DNA of 64,000 nucleotides from Dipteronia dyeriana (GCA_032871835.1 CM065298.1:92751891-92815890), one strand, 5' to 3'; positions 1 to 11,542 are shown, numbered from the stretch's first letter. A program made the numbers and translations. Notes: generated by a model from the letters alone, not told the origin.

Positions 1-69
1 TGTTCACACTCAATCCAACTATAAGTATGTCTTAACAAGAAGCCCTAATTCTCATTTTTACTTTTTTTT

Positions 70-341
70 TACATCTTTATTCGTTGTCTTAACAAGAAGC
101 CTTAACTTGTCAAGTTCATCGGAGCCAAACGACGATTTGTCATACACTGATCTTTTCACCGTCGACCACCATCTTCCTGCAGTTACGTGGCTCCTCTTCA
201 TCATCCTTACATCTTTATTCAAAGTCCAAGCCGCCAGCCTTTCACTTCTCAAGTTCATCGAGGCCAAACGAAGAACAGTCGAACACAATTTTTTGGCCGA
301 CCTCCATCTTCGTGCAATACGGTTTCTCCTCTTCGTCATGG
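70..341. repeat. Degenerate tandem duplication (two ~135-bp units)
   Basis: Two imperfect copies lie head to tail. Unit 1 (about 70-208) and unit 2 (about 209-341) both begin acatctttattc and both carry a variant of caagttcatcggagccaaacga, followed by catcttc(c/g)tgca and ctcctcttc. Open frames run through both on either strand, but none resembles a known protein. The stretch could be the remains of a 5' exon of a gene outside the window. Confidence 0.5.
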
Positions 342-786
342 TAACTTGTTTTAATTTGTAGCTTCCCTATTCTTAGTACCTTCATTAATCAATTATCAAA
401 CTAACATTTTTATATACTGAAATACGTTACCTAAACCCTTTGTATTGTGTATAATTTTATCAAAAGACATTTTATTACTTAAATTTCATAGTTATTTTTC
501 TTGTTTTCTGAATTTGATACTTATATTTTTTATGTCTGTGTAAATTTTGATATTCTGTACATGCCTACCAAGTGGTTGTTGAAATGTTTCACAGACATTT
601 TGAAAATATAACTTCGTAGTTCCTTTAATATTTTATTTCATGGTTGGTGTGAAATCTACTGTTAACCCATATAATTTAATATAGTAGCAGCCATGGATGT
701 ATGAAGCAAGGGTGACTGTTTTCTCTAGAAATCTAGACCTCAACAAAATTTATTTTGTTATGTATTTATGTACATTGTATGCACTA
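342..786. other. Gene-free AT-rich sequence
   Basis: No reading frame, RNA gene or mobile-element terminus can be recognised here. The right end holds the first copy of a 31-bp duplication that contains gtatgcactaagtatata. Confidence 0.4.
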
Positions 787-815
787 AGTATATAGTTATG
801 TACATTGTATGCACT

Positions 816-1105
816 AAGTATATAATTAGTATTATCCCCTGTTCTGAAGTTGGCCTTGTCATCGAAGACATTAAACTTCAGCTTCCTGCTTCTCCGGATT
901 GCAAGATTGTTGTCGTACCATTGAATGCCAGTATGGCTGCCCACTGCCTTGCTAAACCTGCCTCGTGGGTTGTGACTTTTTTTGGTTGGAGGAGTATCCT
1001 CCTAACTTGGCTGCTGTTGTGTTGTGCGATTGCCCTTCCCTGTTGTAGTTTTCTTTCTCTTGTTCTTAATGATATTCCCTTCTAAAAAAAGTATATAGTT
1101 ATGTA
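816..1105 (+). mobile_element. 5'-truncated non-LTR (LINE) remnant, RNase H-like C-terminus
   Basis: The reading frame that ends at 1085 resembles the C-terminal end of the RNase H-like (RVT_3) domain of plant LINEs: GLVIEDIK, then HCLAKPAS, then a closing LVLNDIPF before the stop. A short A tract (1084-1090) follows the stop codon. The flanks aagtatataattagta (left, about 816-831) and aagtatatagttatgta (right, about 1089-1105) look like a slightly diverged target-site duplication. Only the last 85 or so residues remain, so this is a dead insertion. The family call rests on motif resemblance. Confidence 0.55.
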
Positions 1106-1858
1106 TAATTGTTTTCATTACCCTATTTAATTGTTGCTACTGCCTTTTTTGAAGTGTGCAGATGGAAGAAACAAAATAATGTTGTGGTTGTAGTATATAG
1201 GGCAAATAGAATTTGTAGTATATTTTTGTTTCTTTGTAGAGATGAATAATTCCATTTGTGGTGCCTTTAATGATAAGAACTTACTCAAAAGATTTAGGTT
1301 ATTATTCCGTGCTTCTAAGAAAATCATGAATTCATTTGTTATTATTATTCCACTTCACTTATTTTTCGTCATTTTGTTGTGTTTTCATTTTCTGTGTTCA
1401 TTTTTCTTTTGTTTGTTGGAGTTCTTAACATTTGAGTTTTTTTTATATATATATATATATTGTTTTTTTATTATTATTTGTGTATGGCAATCTAATAGTG
1501 TATATAAATTTTCACTAATGCTAGTCAACCTAAAAATTTAGCCTAAATTTTAATCCAAATAATGTAGCACAAATTATCACATGTGATAATGTGGTTAATG
1601 AAAAATTCACTTATCACATCATTTGAGTTGAAATTTGAGTTAAATTTTTGGGTTGTCTAATACTACTCATAATTTTTTATTGGATATTTAATTTTTGCAA
1701 TATTTTTTAGTTTATTTGTGAATTTAATTATTTTTCTTTATTTTGTTTTACAGAATCTGTGCAACAAAGAAATTAATGACGAATTTAGGCTCTCAAACAA
1801 CTCAATGATAGAAGATTTTTACATTTTGAAAGAAGATTTCCAGTTAAGCTTAAGGCCC
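1106..1858. other. Gene-free AT-rich sequence with an exon-like patch
   Basis: No gene is recognised. At 1740-1805 a tttgttttacag acceptor-like tract precedes about 60 bp of higher-complexity sequence that looks exon-like, but it leads directly into repeat family X and has no recognisable product. A short (TA)n tract lies at about 1445-1460. Confidence 0.35.
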
Positions 1859-2678
1859 GTCCTATAAGCGTTTTTCAATTGCTGTTTTTGGAAAGAAAAA
1901 ATAAAAATGAAAACAGTATTTTTTGTTTCAATTTCGAATTCTGAAAACGCGTCTAGTAGCAAATACTGAAAGTTGTATTTTGAAAATGAAAACGGAAAAA
2001 ATGCGTCTAGTAAGTTAACCGAAAACTATCAAAAATTGAAATATCAATTTTAGTATTTTGTTTAATATTATTACAACTATAACCAAATTGATTAAATAAT
2101 TAATCAATAAAATTTTTGTATTGTAATTTTTATATTAAACAAAAATAACACATCAGAAATTAATTTAAAAAAATATATCAAAAAAATGAATTAATCAAAA
2201 CTAAACTCTTAAATTATAAATAAATAATTATAACATATATATATATGTATTATTATATAATAAAAATATATTTGTATATCTTATATACATATTATAATAA
2301 TATATTAAATATTATAATAATATATATTTTATTTTATTTATTAAAAATTATTATATTTTTTATATATGAAATTTTATTATATTTATATATATAATAATAC
2401 ATAATATATCACATTATATCCTATATAAATATATAATATTTGATATTATGTATATAATATTATATAATATATTATTATATATTTATAAATAAATAAATAA
2501 ATATATATATTTATATAACTATAAAATATTATATATTATAATATATAATATTTATATTATATATTATTATATATTCTATATTTTTATATATTATAATATC
2601 TATATGATATAATATATATTGTTATATATATATTATTGTATAAATACTTTTAGTTCTAGTTGGAAATAATTTTTTTTG

Positions 2679-2735
<57 letters not shown>

Positions 2736-3060
2736 ATGGGTACTTTGGTAATTTAAAAATCTTGTTCCTAGTCATATCAAACATATAACAGTATAATTAA
2801 TAGTTTAATATTTGTTTTAATATAAAAAAAGTGAAAAATAAAATGAAAAACAAAAACGAAAAATGAAAAACGAAAAACGAAAAACGAAAAACGAAAAACG
2901 AAAAACAAGTATTTTGTGTTTTTCAAATCTTTCACTTTTAACACTGGTTTTGTTTTTCATTTTTTTTTGTTTTTCGAAAATAAAATGAAAAACAAATAAC
3001 GAACGCGTTTTCGAAATCGTTTTTGAAAAATAAAAACGAAAACGGATTAAAAAACAGCTG
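1859..3060. mobile_element. Repeat family X, copy 1 (non-autonomous DNA element)
   Basis: This stretch shares its two ends with 27056-28456. The left end begins gtcctataagcgtttttca and soon carries gaaaacgcgtctagtag. The right end carries the inverted form around aacgcgttttcgaaatcg and finishes in aaaacagctg. The interior is very AT-rich, with an (AT)n tract at 2682-2732 and a run of aaaaacg repeats near 2875-2905. There is no coding capacity. The subterminal inverted pairing and the two copies support a class II non-autonomous element; no target duplication could be fixed. Confidence 0.5.
2682..2732. repeat. (AT)n microsatellite
   Basis: About 50 bp of uninterrupted AT dinucleotide inside repeat family X copy 1. 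Confidence 0.95.
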
Positions 3061-3179
3061 CATGACGGAGATTTATATTTTGTTATTTGTAATATTGGGC
3101 AATGTAATTAGTATATATTCGAAATATATTTAATCAATTGTAATATTGCACGATTTTTTATTTTTATGACAAAGCAAAA

Positions 3180-3317
3180 CAGATGTACATTATTTGTGAC
3201 CGGTTGGAAATATGGTATTTTCCACTGTGGTGTTGCTCGTAAATACTACATTTTCGGTTGGTGTGGTCCTTTGAAATATATTATTTCCAACCGTTATGAT
3301 CCTAGGAAATATATTAT
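3180..3317. mobile_element. CACTA-like subterminal remnant
   Basis: Short repeats such as gttggaaatatggtatttt and tattatttccaaccgt occur here. The latter also occurs in the subterminal region of the CACTA-type element at 49641-51968. This is probably the target into which MULE-1 inserted. No terminus is visible. Confidence 0.35.
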
Positions 3318-3804
3318 GGGGTCAAAATTTTTTTGGCACTATTTGAGGGGTATGTTGTGCAAATATCACAACTTTACTAATGTATGTTTAAAAGGCACTA
3401 AAATAGCGTTTGAGACAAAAATACCCCGAAATATTTTAACAGTGAGGAAGTTGTCTTTTTCAAAATCAGAGAGAAGCAACAGTCAAACCGACGGGAAACT
3501 AATCGACGGTGAAGTGACCGGAAGAGCTGCGATTGACAAAGGTAAGATTAGTTATTTTTCCTCGTTTTTGTTGTTGTTAACTTGCCTTACATGTTAGAAT
3601 TGAGTTTTGTTGATAGGAATTGTAGAAACAGGTTAAAATAGAGAACTGTGAATGGTTGTGGTTTAGGTTAGGGTTTGTAAATTGGTTGAATATCAGTTGA
3701 GGAAGATGAAATCTGGGTTTTTGAGACCTTTTTCAAGAAAATCGAGCTTATTTGATTAGTCGAGCTATTTTTGTCTTGAAAAACAGGTTTAGGTAGATCT
3801 AGGT

Positions 3805-4565
3805 TTTTGGAAAAGGAATCGAGCTTTTTTAAAAAAGAATCGAGCTTTTTAAAAAAAGAATCGAGCCATTTTGAAAAGAATCGAGCCATTTTGAAAAGGG
3901 ATCGAGACTTTTTTAAGAGGGATCGAGCCTTTTTTAAAAAGGGTGGAGGTTATTGTGAAAAGGATCGAGCCTTTTTGAAATGGATCGAGCTTTGTTGAAA
4001 AGGGATCGAGCCTTTTTGAAAGGGATCGAGCCTTTTTGAAAAGGGATCGAGCTTTTTTGAATATGTTTCGAGCTTTTTTGAATAGGTTCGAGCTGTTTTT
4101 GAATTGGATCGAGCCTATTTGAAAGGGATCGAGCTTTATTGAAAAGGGATCGAGACTTTTTTAAGAGGGATCGAGCTTTTTTAAAAAAGGGGTGGTGGTT
4201 ATTTTGAAAGGGATCGAGCTTTTTTTAAAGGGATCGAGCCTTTTTGAAAGGGATCGAGCCTTTTTGAAAGGGATCGAGCTTTTTTGAAAAGGGATCGACC
4301 CTTTTTAAAAGGGATCGAACCTTTTTGAAAAGAAATCGAGCTTTTCTGATTATGATTCGAGTTGTTTTTGAATTGGATCGAGCCTATTTGAAAGAGATCG
4401 AGACTTTTTGATAGGGATCGAGCCTTTTTGATAGGGATCGAGCCTTTTTGAAAAAGAATCGAGGTTTTTGTAAAGCAATCGAGCTCTTTTGAAAGGGATC
4501 GAGCCTTTTTGAAAAGGAATCGAGACTTTTTGTAAAGCAATCGAGTTGTTTTGAAATGGATCGAG
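3805..4565 (+). repeat. Tandem array of ~20-bp atcgagc units (MULE-1 subterminal)
   Basis: Dozens of irregular units of the form ggatcgagcctttttgaaa occur, varying between about 17 and 22 bp. The core tcgagc is conserved and the T/A run is variable. Open frames on both strands through the array are low-complexity artefacts. The same array occupies 53950-54780 in MULE-2 and a related one occupies 61165-61700. Confidence 0.9.
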
Positions 4566-4615
4566 CATTTTAATAAAATTCTGTCTAATGATGTTGTATT
4601 TCTGTTACATTGCAG

Positions 4616-6033
4616 ATGAGAATTAGGTTGAGGGATTCACTTAAAACTCCAGAAGAATACTGGTACGAGGGCAAACTGACACGACACAACCATTTTGATG
4701 CCCTCGCCCATATAGACGACGCACTGAACCGTGTCCCTGTAGATTTTGCAGATGAAGACCGTCGGCGGTTCATGGCGTCTTGTTTTGGGCATTTCCTGAC
4801 GATGCATAGGGAGATGAAGTTTTCCTGTGGTATTATCCATCGGTTGCTTTTGAGGGAGCTCCATCATAACGGCCCCACAAATGAGATGCACTTCATGTTA
4901 GGAACCCAGTCGGTGAGGTTTTCGAAGGTGAAATTTTGTCTGATCACCGGACTGCGGTTTAGAGTTGTACCAGAAACCACAATGTATGCAGCAGTGGAGA
5001 ATGACATACATGAGCGGTACTTTCCTGGAGCCGAAGAGGTGTCGCTGGAGCAGATTAGGGGTGTTGTCACCGGCACAGATTTCGGACAGGCGTACGATGC
5101 TGTCAAGCTCTGCCTCTTATATATGCTGAACTGGATACTGATGGGGGTGGATGAGAGATTCAAGATTCCAGTTTGGCAGTTTCGGGTGATTGAGGACCTA
5201 GATGCGTTCGATGCTTTCGATGCGTTCCCGTGGGGTGCCTACGTGTACAGGCATTCTATTCACTCATTCAAGCATGCGCTTGACGGGCGAAGAGACGGGT
5301 TCGAGCGACCCCGGCAGGAAAAGGGCACTGATGTACACAGGGTGGAGACCTACAACATATACGGTCTTTCTCATGCCCTATTGGTAAGAAGTTCGAACTA
5401 CAAATTGTACTTTATTGTTGGTGCCCAAAATTGTATGGATACTTATCATACTTATCCATGATACAGATATTTGCTTTGGAGGTGATCCCTGAGTTGGCCA
5501 AAGAGGTCGGTGTCCGGAGGGTTACTGATCTGACTCCTCGTATTTTGACGTGGGAGTTGACCAAACAGCCGAAAGGGAAGAAGCTAGCAAAGATTTTCAA
5601 AGCCAGGTATGTATTTATTTTGTTAATGTTTTTATTAGTTAGTAATTGTACAATGACATTGTTCTAACTAATATTTCAGATGTCTGCGCTCAAGGAACTG
5701 ATGCCGACACCAGCTGAGAGACAAGCACCGTACTATGCCTGCCTAGACGAGGGGGGGACCATGTATGTAGAAGATGACATGGATGATATGCCGCCTGAGG
5801 TCACTGATCAGACCACCTTAGGCGGGATCAGTGGTACAGACAGGACCATTGACAGTGAGGGATCTGAGCCCGCTGCTGGGGGTTTGAGGCCCAGTGACAG
5901 TGAGGGATATCAGACAGACCCTCAACGAGAAAGGCATAGGCATAGGCATAGGCATAGGCGGGTTCGGTTTTCCACCCCCGGACATGGTACATCTGCAGGG
6001 GATTCCCGTCGGGGCGTTGGACGTGATGGAAAG
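4616..6033 (+). pseudogene. DUF1985-type MULE-encoded protein, N-terminal exons
   Basis: Plant MULEs of the Ulp1-carrying type encode a protein with an N-terminal DUF1985 region and a C-terminal Ulp1/C48 cysteine protease. Here only the N-terminal exons remain. Exon 4616-5383 (256 codons, starting at an ATG directly after a tgcag acceptor) carries the DUF1985-like part, including FCLITGLRF at about residues 106-114. Exon 5467-5606 follows, then exon 5680-6033. Donor and acceptor sequences are consensus. At the second donor MULE-1 has ccag/gtatgt where MULE-2 has ccagg/gtatgt, so the reading phase is off by one. A C run near 5970 is two bases shorter than in MULE-2 and shifts the frame again. 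An Asp-Ala-Phe unit is tripled near residues 203-211. The protease half is absent. Confidence 0.7.
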
Positions 6034-6052
6034 GTAAGCTGAAAACAAAGTT

Positions 6053-6768
6053 AAGTGGTTTAGAAAAGTGTTTATTCAGTTTATTCAGCACGAAAGTAGA
6101 TATATTATCTTATACTATGTATTATTGAATGCTTATTGTAAAGTGGTTTAGAAAAGTGTTTTTAAAAGTTTTTATTCACTCATTGGACGTTAGTGCTCAT
6201 CCTTTCACTTTTAAATATTTATCCAGGTAGCTGCTCGGTTGTGCGAACTCAGAAGTTTTGAGGTGGGCCACTCGATGACATCATGAAGCATAAAAGTCAT
6301 ACATTCTTAATTTTCATGTACATATTTAGAAATGTAAGGTAGGCATGGTCGGGACGGTTGGCATGGTCGGGATGGTAGGCATGGTCAGAACGTGGTCGGA
6401 TATCTACTCAGTCTGTTCGGCCTACTCGGCCTACTCGGCCCACTAGGCCTACTCGGGTTTCTTACTCGGCCTACTCGGGTTTCTTACTCGGCCTGATCGG
6501 GACGATTTGGTGTGTTAGTTTTTAAAGTGGTCGATTTTTGGTTCGATCGGTCATTTCAGACAAACTTTTTGTAACGAACGAAAATATGTAAAGAAATTCC
6601 AGTTATGTACATTTTGTACTCTCCAATATTTTCATCATATTCTTTTTTGTTTAAAAGAAAGTATTTTCTATGGAAATTTTAATAGAAAGTTCTTTTATCA
6701 TGCTAGTAAAAGTTCAGCCCACAGGGTCTCCCTCGTACTCAAGAGAGGAGTCGGGGTGGGTCCTGTCA
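6053..6768 (+). repeat. 5' LTR, truncated
   Basis: It aligns with the 3' LTR from about 12428 onward and ends at the CA before the primer-binding site. About 870 bp of the LTR 5' part is missing. The first 21 bp (aagtggtttagaaaagtgtt and one T) are repeated at 6140-6160, so the junction with MULE-1 carries a short duplication. Compared with the 3' LTR it keeps about 30 extra bases near the 3' end and has fewer ctactcggc units (about 6405-6495). Confidence 0.8.
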
Positions 6769-6771
6769 ACT

Positions 6772-6783
6772 TGGTATCAGAGT
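6772..6783 (+). promoter_or_regulatory. Primer-binding site (initiator tRNA-Met type)
   Basis: tggtatcagagt begins three bases after the LTR terminal CA. It matches the usual plant primer-binding site tggtatcagagc except for the last base. Confidence 0.85.
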
Positions 6784-6872
6784 ACGGTTTATAATTCCTT
6801 AGACCACAGAATAATTGTTTGCATTTAGTTTCATGCATTTAAGCATAACTTTGATTTTGTAACAACATCATA

Positions 6873-8015
6873 CGTCGAGTTGGCCGCCCACGCACAAGAC
6901 CGGTAGCTGACCTAAGAGAGATGAGTGGTAACCAAGATGAAAACGAGATAGAATCACACCCTCAACCACCTATAGCTCAACCTCATGTACCGAAACCTAG
7001 GGTGGAACCAATGGATAGAATTGCAGAACTGTTGATTGCGATGGTTTAGTATCAAACGCGAGTGCCAGAGAATTCTATTGAGCTTGCACGAAAATTGGGA
7101 GCTACGAATTTTGATGGAACAGGAGATCCATATAGTGCTAGTTCTTGGTTGAATGAACTAGAATGTGTATTTGAAGTTATGAGGTGCACAGATGAACAGA
7201 AGGTCTCTTTTGCTACGTTTTTACTAAAGGAAAAAGCATATGATTTGTGGGCCTCAGTTCAACAAAGAACTCTTGAAGGAATTACTTTGGAGGATTTTAA
7301 AAAGCAATTTAATGATCATTATTATCTCCGTTTCTATCAAGATTTGAAAAGAGCTGAATTTTTCATACTAACACAGGGATCTATGACAGTAGAAGAGTAT
7401 GAAAAGAAGTTTACAGAACTTTCGAGGGTTGCTCCGTATGTAGTCGCTGATGAAGAAAATAAGTGCAGAAAATTTAAAGATGGACTTCGATCGGAAATTA
7501 AGACAATAGTGACTATTTCTGGACATGTTGAGTTTGGTAAGTTGTTTGAAGCTGCATTGAGAGTTGAGAGAGGCCTTAATGACTCTCGCAGATTTGAACA
7601 GAAGCAAAAGCGTAGCAACTGGTCAGTAGGGGGCTTTTATAGCAAAATACTTAGGGCAACATGCAGTTTTTCAGGTCAGACTAGTAGCTATCAACAGAGT
7701 CGTGGACCTGGTTCTAGCCAAGCCTCAGTCCAACAAACAATGGGTAGTCATCAACAGAGTGTTAGTATGGGTAGAGATAGGCGTCATCTATGTAAGACTT
7801 ATGGAAAACACCATGATGGTGAGTGTTATTTGGGGAGATTAGGTTGTTATCAATGTGGGAAGGTTGGACATCTAAAAATAGATTGCCCCGAGTTAGTTCA
7901 AGGAGGCAATGAAGCAAGAAAGATAGGTTTTCAACCAATGCAAAGTGGCGCTGGTCAGATTCAAGGACAAAAGGGATCCCGAGTAGGAGGATCTACAACT
8001 ACAGGGAAAACCTAA
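6873..8015 (+). pseudogene. gypsy Gag, nonsense-broken
   Basis: The frame opens at cgtcgagttggccgccca (basic RRVGRPRTR). The codon just before it (6870) is ATA, which may be a mutated start; the next in-frame ATG is at 6921. A TAG at 7047-7049 interrupts the frame. The retrotransposon gag domain spans about 7100-7560. A zinc knuckle CYQCGKVGHLKIDC, with correct CX2CX4HX4C spacing, is encoded near 7850-7890. A TAA at 8013-8015 separates gag from the protease region, which continues in the same frame. Gag would package element RNA in cytoplasmic particles. Confidence 0.85.
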
Positions 8016-8057
8016 GCTAGCGCAGCAAGGGTTGGAGGCAACCAACAGAGAGGTCAG

Positions 8058-9196
8058 TTGGGTAGACCTCGTACTCATGCAAAGGTTTTTGCCATGACTC
8101 AGCAAGATGTCGAGACCACGCCAGATGTCGTTACAGGTATGTTAACAATTTTTGGCCACGTTGCTCATGTTCTCATTGATCCTGGATCTACTCATTATTT
8201 TGTATCTCGATCTTTTATGGTGTATACGGATGTAGAATTAAGACCATTAGATTATAGTATGGTAGTGGCTATACCTACTGGTGAATCTTTATTGGCTGAG
8301 AATATATATAGAAACAGTAAGGTCATAGTCGGTAAACATGAGCTACATGTTGATTTGATTCCGCTTGATATACGTGATTTTGATGTTATTTTGGAAATGG
8401 ATTGGCTGGCTATACACCATGCTACTGTAGATTGTTTTCGAAAAGAGGTAAAATTTACACTTCAAGAAGAATCGGATGTTATTTTCTGTGGTGAACGTCA
8501 GATTCTTCCTTCTTGTGTTATTTATGCTATTACTGTCAGACGGTTGCTCAGGAAACAATGTTCAGCTTATTTGGCTTATATAATTGATACTCGGGATAGT
8601 GAGGTAAAATCAGAAGATATATCGGTGGTAAGAAAATTTTCAGACGTATTTCCTGAAGATCTTCATGGATTACCACCAGATAGAGACATTGAGTTTGTGA
8701 TAGATTTGGTTCTAGGCACAACTCCAATTTCTATTCCACCTTATAGAATGGCTCCAACCGAATTGAAAGATTGAAGGTTCAATTAGAAGAATTGGTGAAC
8801 AAGAATTTTATTAAACCTAGTGTGTTACCATGGGGAGCGCCAGTTTTGTTTGTTAAGAAGAAAGATGGAACATTACGTTTATGCATCGATTACCGACAGT
8901 TGTATAAAGCAACGGTGCGTAATAAATACCCACTCCCACGTATTGATGACTTATTCGATCAGCTTCAAGAAGCAAATGTGTTCTCCAAGATAGATTTACG
9001 AACAGGTTATAACCAATTGAGGATTAGAAACTCTGATGTACCAAAGATCGCATTCAGAACTCGTTATAGGCATTATGAGTTTCTAGTTATGCCTTTTGGA
9101 TTAACAAATGCTCCAGCAGCTTTTATGGATTCGATGAATAGGGTATTTCATCCTTATCTAGACAAATTGTTATTGTGTTCATTGATGACATTTTGA
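8058..9196 (+). pseudogene. gypsy Pol: protease and first half of reverse transcriptase
   Basis: The aspartic protease region carries LIDPGSTHYF (active-site D-P-G form) near 8175-8205, and the region leading into reverse transcriptase follows. Near 8769 a one-base loss shifts the frame and makes a stop at 8772-8774. The reverse transcriptase fingers and palm continue in the next frame from 8771, with [15 protein letters not shown] and the conserved [12 protein letters not shown] (first catalytic Asp) and [15 protein letters not shown] blocks. A second frameshift near 9170 ends this frame just before the catalytic FIDD box. Confidence 0.85.
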
Positions 9197-10434
9197 TCTA
9201 TTCTAAGGATGAGGTGGAGCATGCAGAGCATTTAGAGATTATTCTACAAGTCCTGAGAGAGAATCAACTTTATGTCAAATTTAGCAAGTGTCAATTCTGG
9301 CTCGATAGGGTTACATTTTTGGGCCATGTGATTTCTGGAGATGGTATTTATGTTGATCCTCAAAAAGTTGAAGCTATAGTGAATTGGGAACGACCAATCA
9401 GTGTGACAGAAATTAGAAGTTTCTTGGGTTTAGCAAGTTACTATCGAAGATTTATAGAGGGATTTTCTAAAATAGCTTCACCATTAACAAGATTAACTCA
9501 GAAGGATGTGAAGTTTGAGTGGTCAGAAGCTTATGAAAAGAGTTTTCAAGAGCTCAATGAGAGATTGACTTCTGCTCTAATACTTGCTCTTCCAACCGGA
9601 AGTGATGAATTTGTTGTTTACAGTGATGCATCTAAACATGGTTTGGTTTGCGTTTTGATGCAACATGGGAAAGTGATAGCTTATGCCTCAAGACAATTAA
9701 AGAAGCATGAACAGAATAACCTAACCCATGATCTAGAGCTTGCTGGAGTGGTGTTTGCATTGAAAATTTGGAGGCATTATTTATATCGAGTCACTTGTCA
9801 GATTTATACATATCATAAAAGCTTGCAATATCTTTTCACTCAGAAAGAACTGAATTTGAGACAAAGAAGATGGATTGAGTTGATTAAAGATTATGATTGT
9901 ACGATTGAATATCTTCATGGTAAGGCAAATGTGGTGGCAGATGCACTCAGTAGAAAGTCTTCAAGTTCTATGACTCATTTAAAGATGATTCACCTACCAT
10001 TATTAGCTGAATTAAGAATGTTGAGAGTTAAGCTAGAAGCACGAGATTGTGGAACATTACTGGCTACTTTTCAGATTAGACCTATTTTAATTGATCGTAT
10101 ACGAGAATTGCAAACTCAAGATTCTTATTTAGTTAAATTGAAGGAAGAAGTACAAAAATGCTTACGAGCTGATTTTGTAGTGAGAAGTGATGGTACATTA
10201 GTTCTAGGTAATAGACTCTGTGTACCAAACATTAAGGAACTCAAGAATGAAATTTTAGAGGAAGCTCACTCTTCAGCTTATGCAATGCATCCAGGAAGTA
10301 CTAAACTGTATCGTACTTTGAAAGAGCATTACTGGTGGCAAGGTATGAAAAGAGAGATAGTAGAATTCGTCTCTAAATGTTTGATTCGTCAACAAGTCAA
10401 GACAGAGCATCAGAAACCAGCAGGACTTTCGTAA
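9175..10434 (+). pseudogene. gypsy Pol: reverse transcriptase palm, RNase H, integrase zinc region
   Basis: The frame begins with the FIDDILIYS box holding the two catalytic aspartates and runs through the connection domain to RNase H (YSDASKHG, later HDLELAGVV and ADALSRKS). It ends in the integrase HHCC region. There the second cysteine of the usual CXXC pair is replaced: CLIRQQ is read, so the zinc site is damaged. A TAA at 10432-10434 truncates the frame, and pol continues in the same frame beyond it. Confidence 0.88.
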
Positions 10435-10473
10435 CCACTTTCTATTCTCGAATGGAAATGGGAACATGTTACC

Positions 10474-11175
10474 ATGGATTTTATGGTTGGACTTTCTCGT
10501 AGTCAAAGTGGTCATGACAGTGTATGGGTGATCGTTGATCGACTGACAAAGTCTGTACATTTTCTGCCAATCGGTATTACTTACTCTCTTGACAGATTAG
10601 TCAGAATATATGTTGATGAAATAGTTCATCTTCATGGCGCACCGGTATCTATAGTTTCAGACAGAGATCCTCGGTTTACATCTAGATTTTAGCCCAGTTT
10701 ACAAGAAGTTTGGGGAACTAGATTGCATTTTAGTACTGATTTTCACCCGCAGACTGACGTTCAATCGGAGCGCACTATTCAGACATTAGAAGATATGCTT
10801 CGGACGTGTGTAATGGATTTCAAAGGAAGTTGGGATGTACATGTACCATTGATAGAATTTGCCTACAATAATAGTTATCAAACTAGCATTGAAATGGCTC
10901 CTTATGAAGCTCTGTATGGGAGAAAATGTAGAACACCGGTGTGTCGGGATGAAGTAGGCGAGAGAAAGTTGTTAGGTCCAGAACTTGTTCAAGTCACAAC
11001 AGAAAAGATTAAAATCATCAGAGACAGATTAAAGGTTGCTCAAGATAGGCATAAAAGCTACACAGATAAGCGGAGAAGGGAAGTTGAATTTAAAGTAGGT
11101 GACTATATGTTCCTACGAATTTCACCTTGGAAAGGTATATTTCGATTCGGAAGACGTGGTAAGTTAAGTCCATGA
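10474..11175 (+). pseudogene. gypsy integrase catalytic core, nonsense-broken
   Basis: The DDE core is recognisable: the first Asp in MDFMVGLS, the second in SDRDPRFTSRF, and the Glu in QSERTIQTLEDMLR. EMAPYEALYGRKCRTP and the basic DRLKVAQDRHKSYTDKRRR segment follow. In-frame stops lie at 10690-10692 and 11173-11175. The enzyme would insert element cDNA into chromosomes; this copy cannot make it. Confidence 0.88.
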
Positions 11176-11523
11176 TACATTGGTCTGTATGAGATCATTG
11201 CCAGAGTAGGAGCAGTAGCATACCGTTTAGCGTTACCTTCAGAGCTTTAAAGAATTCATGATGTATTTCATGTTTCTATTCTTCTAAAATATATAGTTGA
11301 CCCTACACATGTTTTAACCAAGCAACCAGTGAATTTAAGAGAAGATTTAACTTATGAAGAGGAACCTATTGATATTCTAGATAGAAGGGAACAAGTATTA
11401 CGTACAAAGGTTATTCCTCTAGTAAAAGTGTTGTGGAGAAATCATGCAGTAGAAGAGATGACTTAGGAACATGAAGATCAGATGCGAACTCGGTATCCCC
11501 ATCTGTTTCAGCTAGGTAAGTAA
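11176..11523 (+). pseudogene. gypsy integrase C-terminus with chromodomain-like end
   Basis: This continues the pol frame with HDVFHVSILLKY, then EEEPIDILDRREQVLR and IPLVKVLWRNHAVEEM, and closes with YPHLFQLGK and TAA at 11521-11523. The last part matches the chromodomain-like tail of Tekay/Del chromoviruses, thought to guide integration to heterochromatin. Stops at 11248-11250 and 11464-11466 interrupt it. Confidence 0.8.
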
Positions 11524-11542
11524 ATTTCGAGGATGAAATTCT

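Larger units (their letters stand above)
3318..6033 (+). mobile_element. MULE-1: left part of a Mutator-like element with a DUF1985-type gene
   Basis: The left end ggggtcaaaa at 3318 starts a stretch nearly identical to the left end of MULE-2 (53531). The order is the same: terminal repeat, a noncoding exon ending at a donor (aaag/gtaaga, 3541/3542), an array of atcgagc-type repeats (3805-4565), then the DUF1985-type gene. The right two thirds, with the protease and transposase, are missing. Similarity to MULE-2 stops near 6040-6050, where gypsy LTR sequence begins. MULE sequence does not resume beyond the gypsy element, so this is not a simple nested insertion. Confidence 0.8.

Noticed and set aside
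3805..4565. CRISPR-like array
   Set aside because: Units are irregular and contiguous, without unique spacers, and lie inside a plant transposon.
3805..4568. Several 60-110-codon frames on both strands, Ser/Lys/Phe-rich
   Set aside because: They are products of the tcgagc tandem array and have no independent support.
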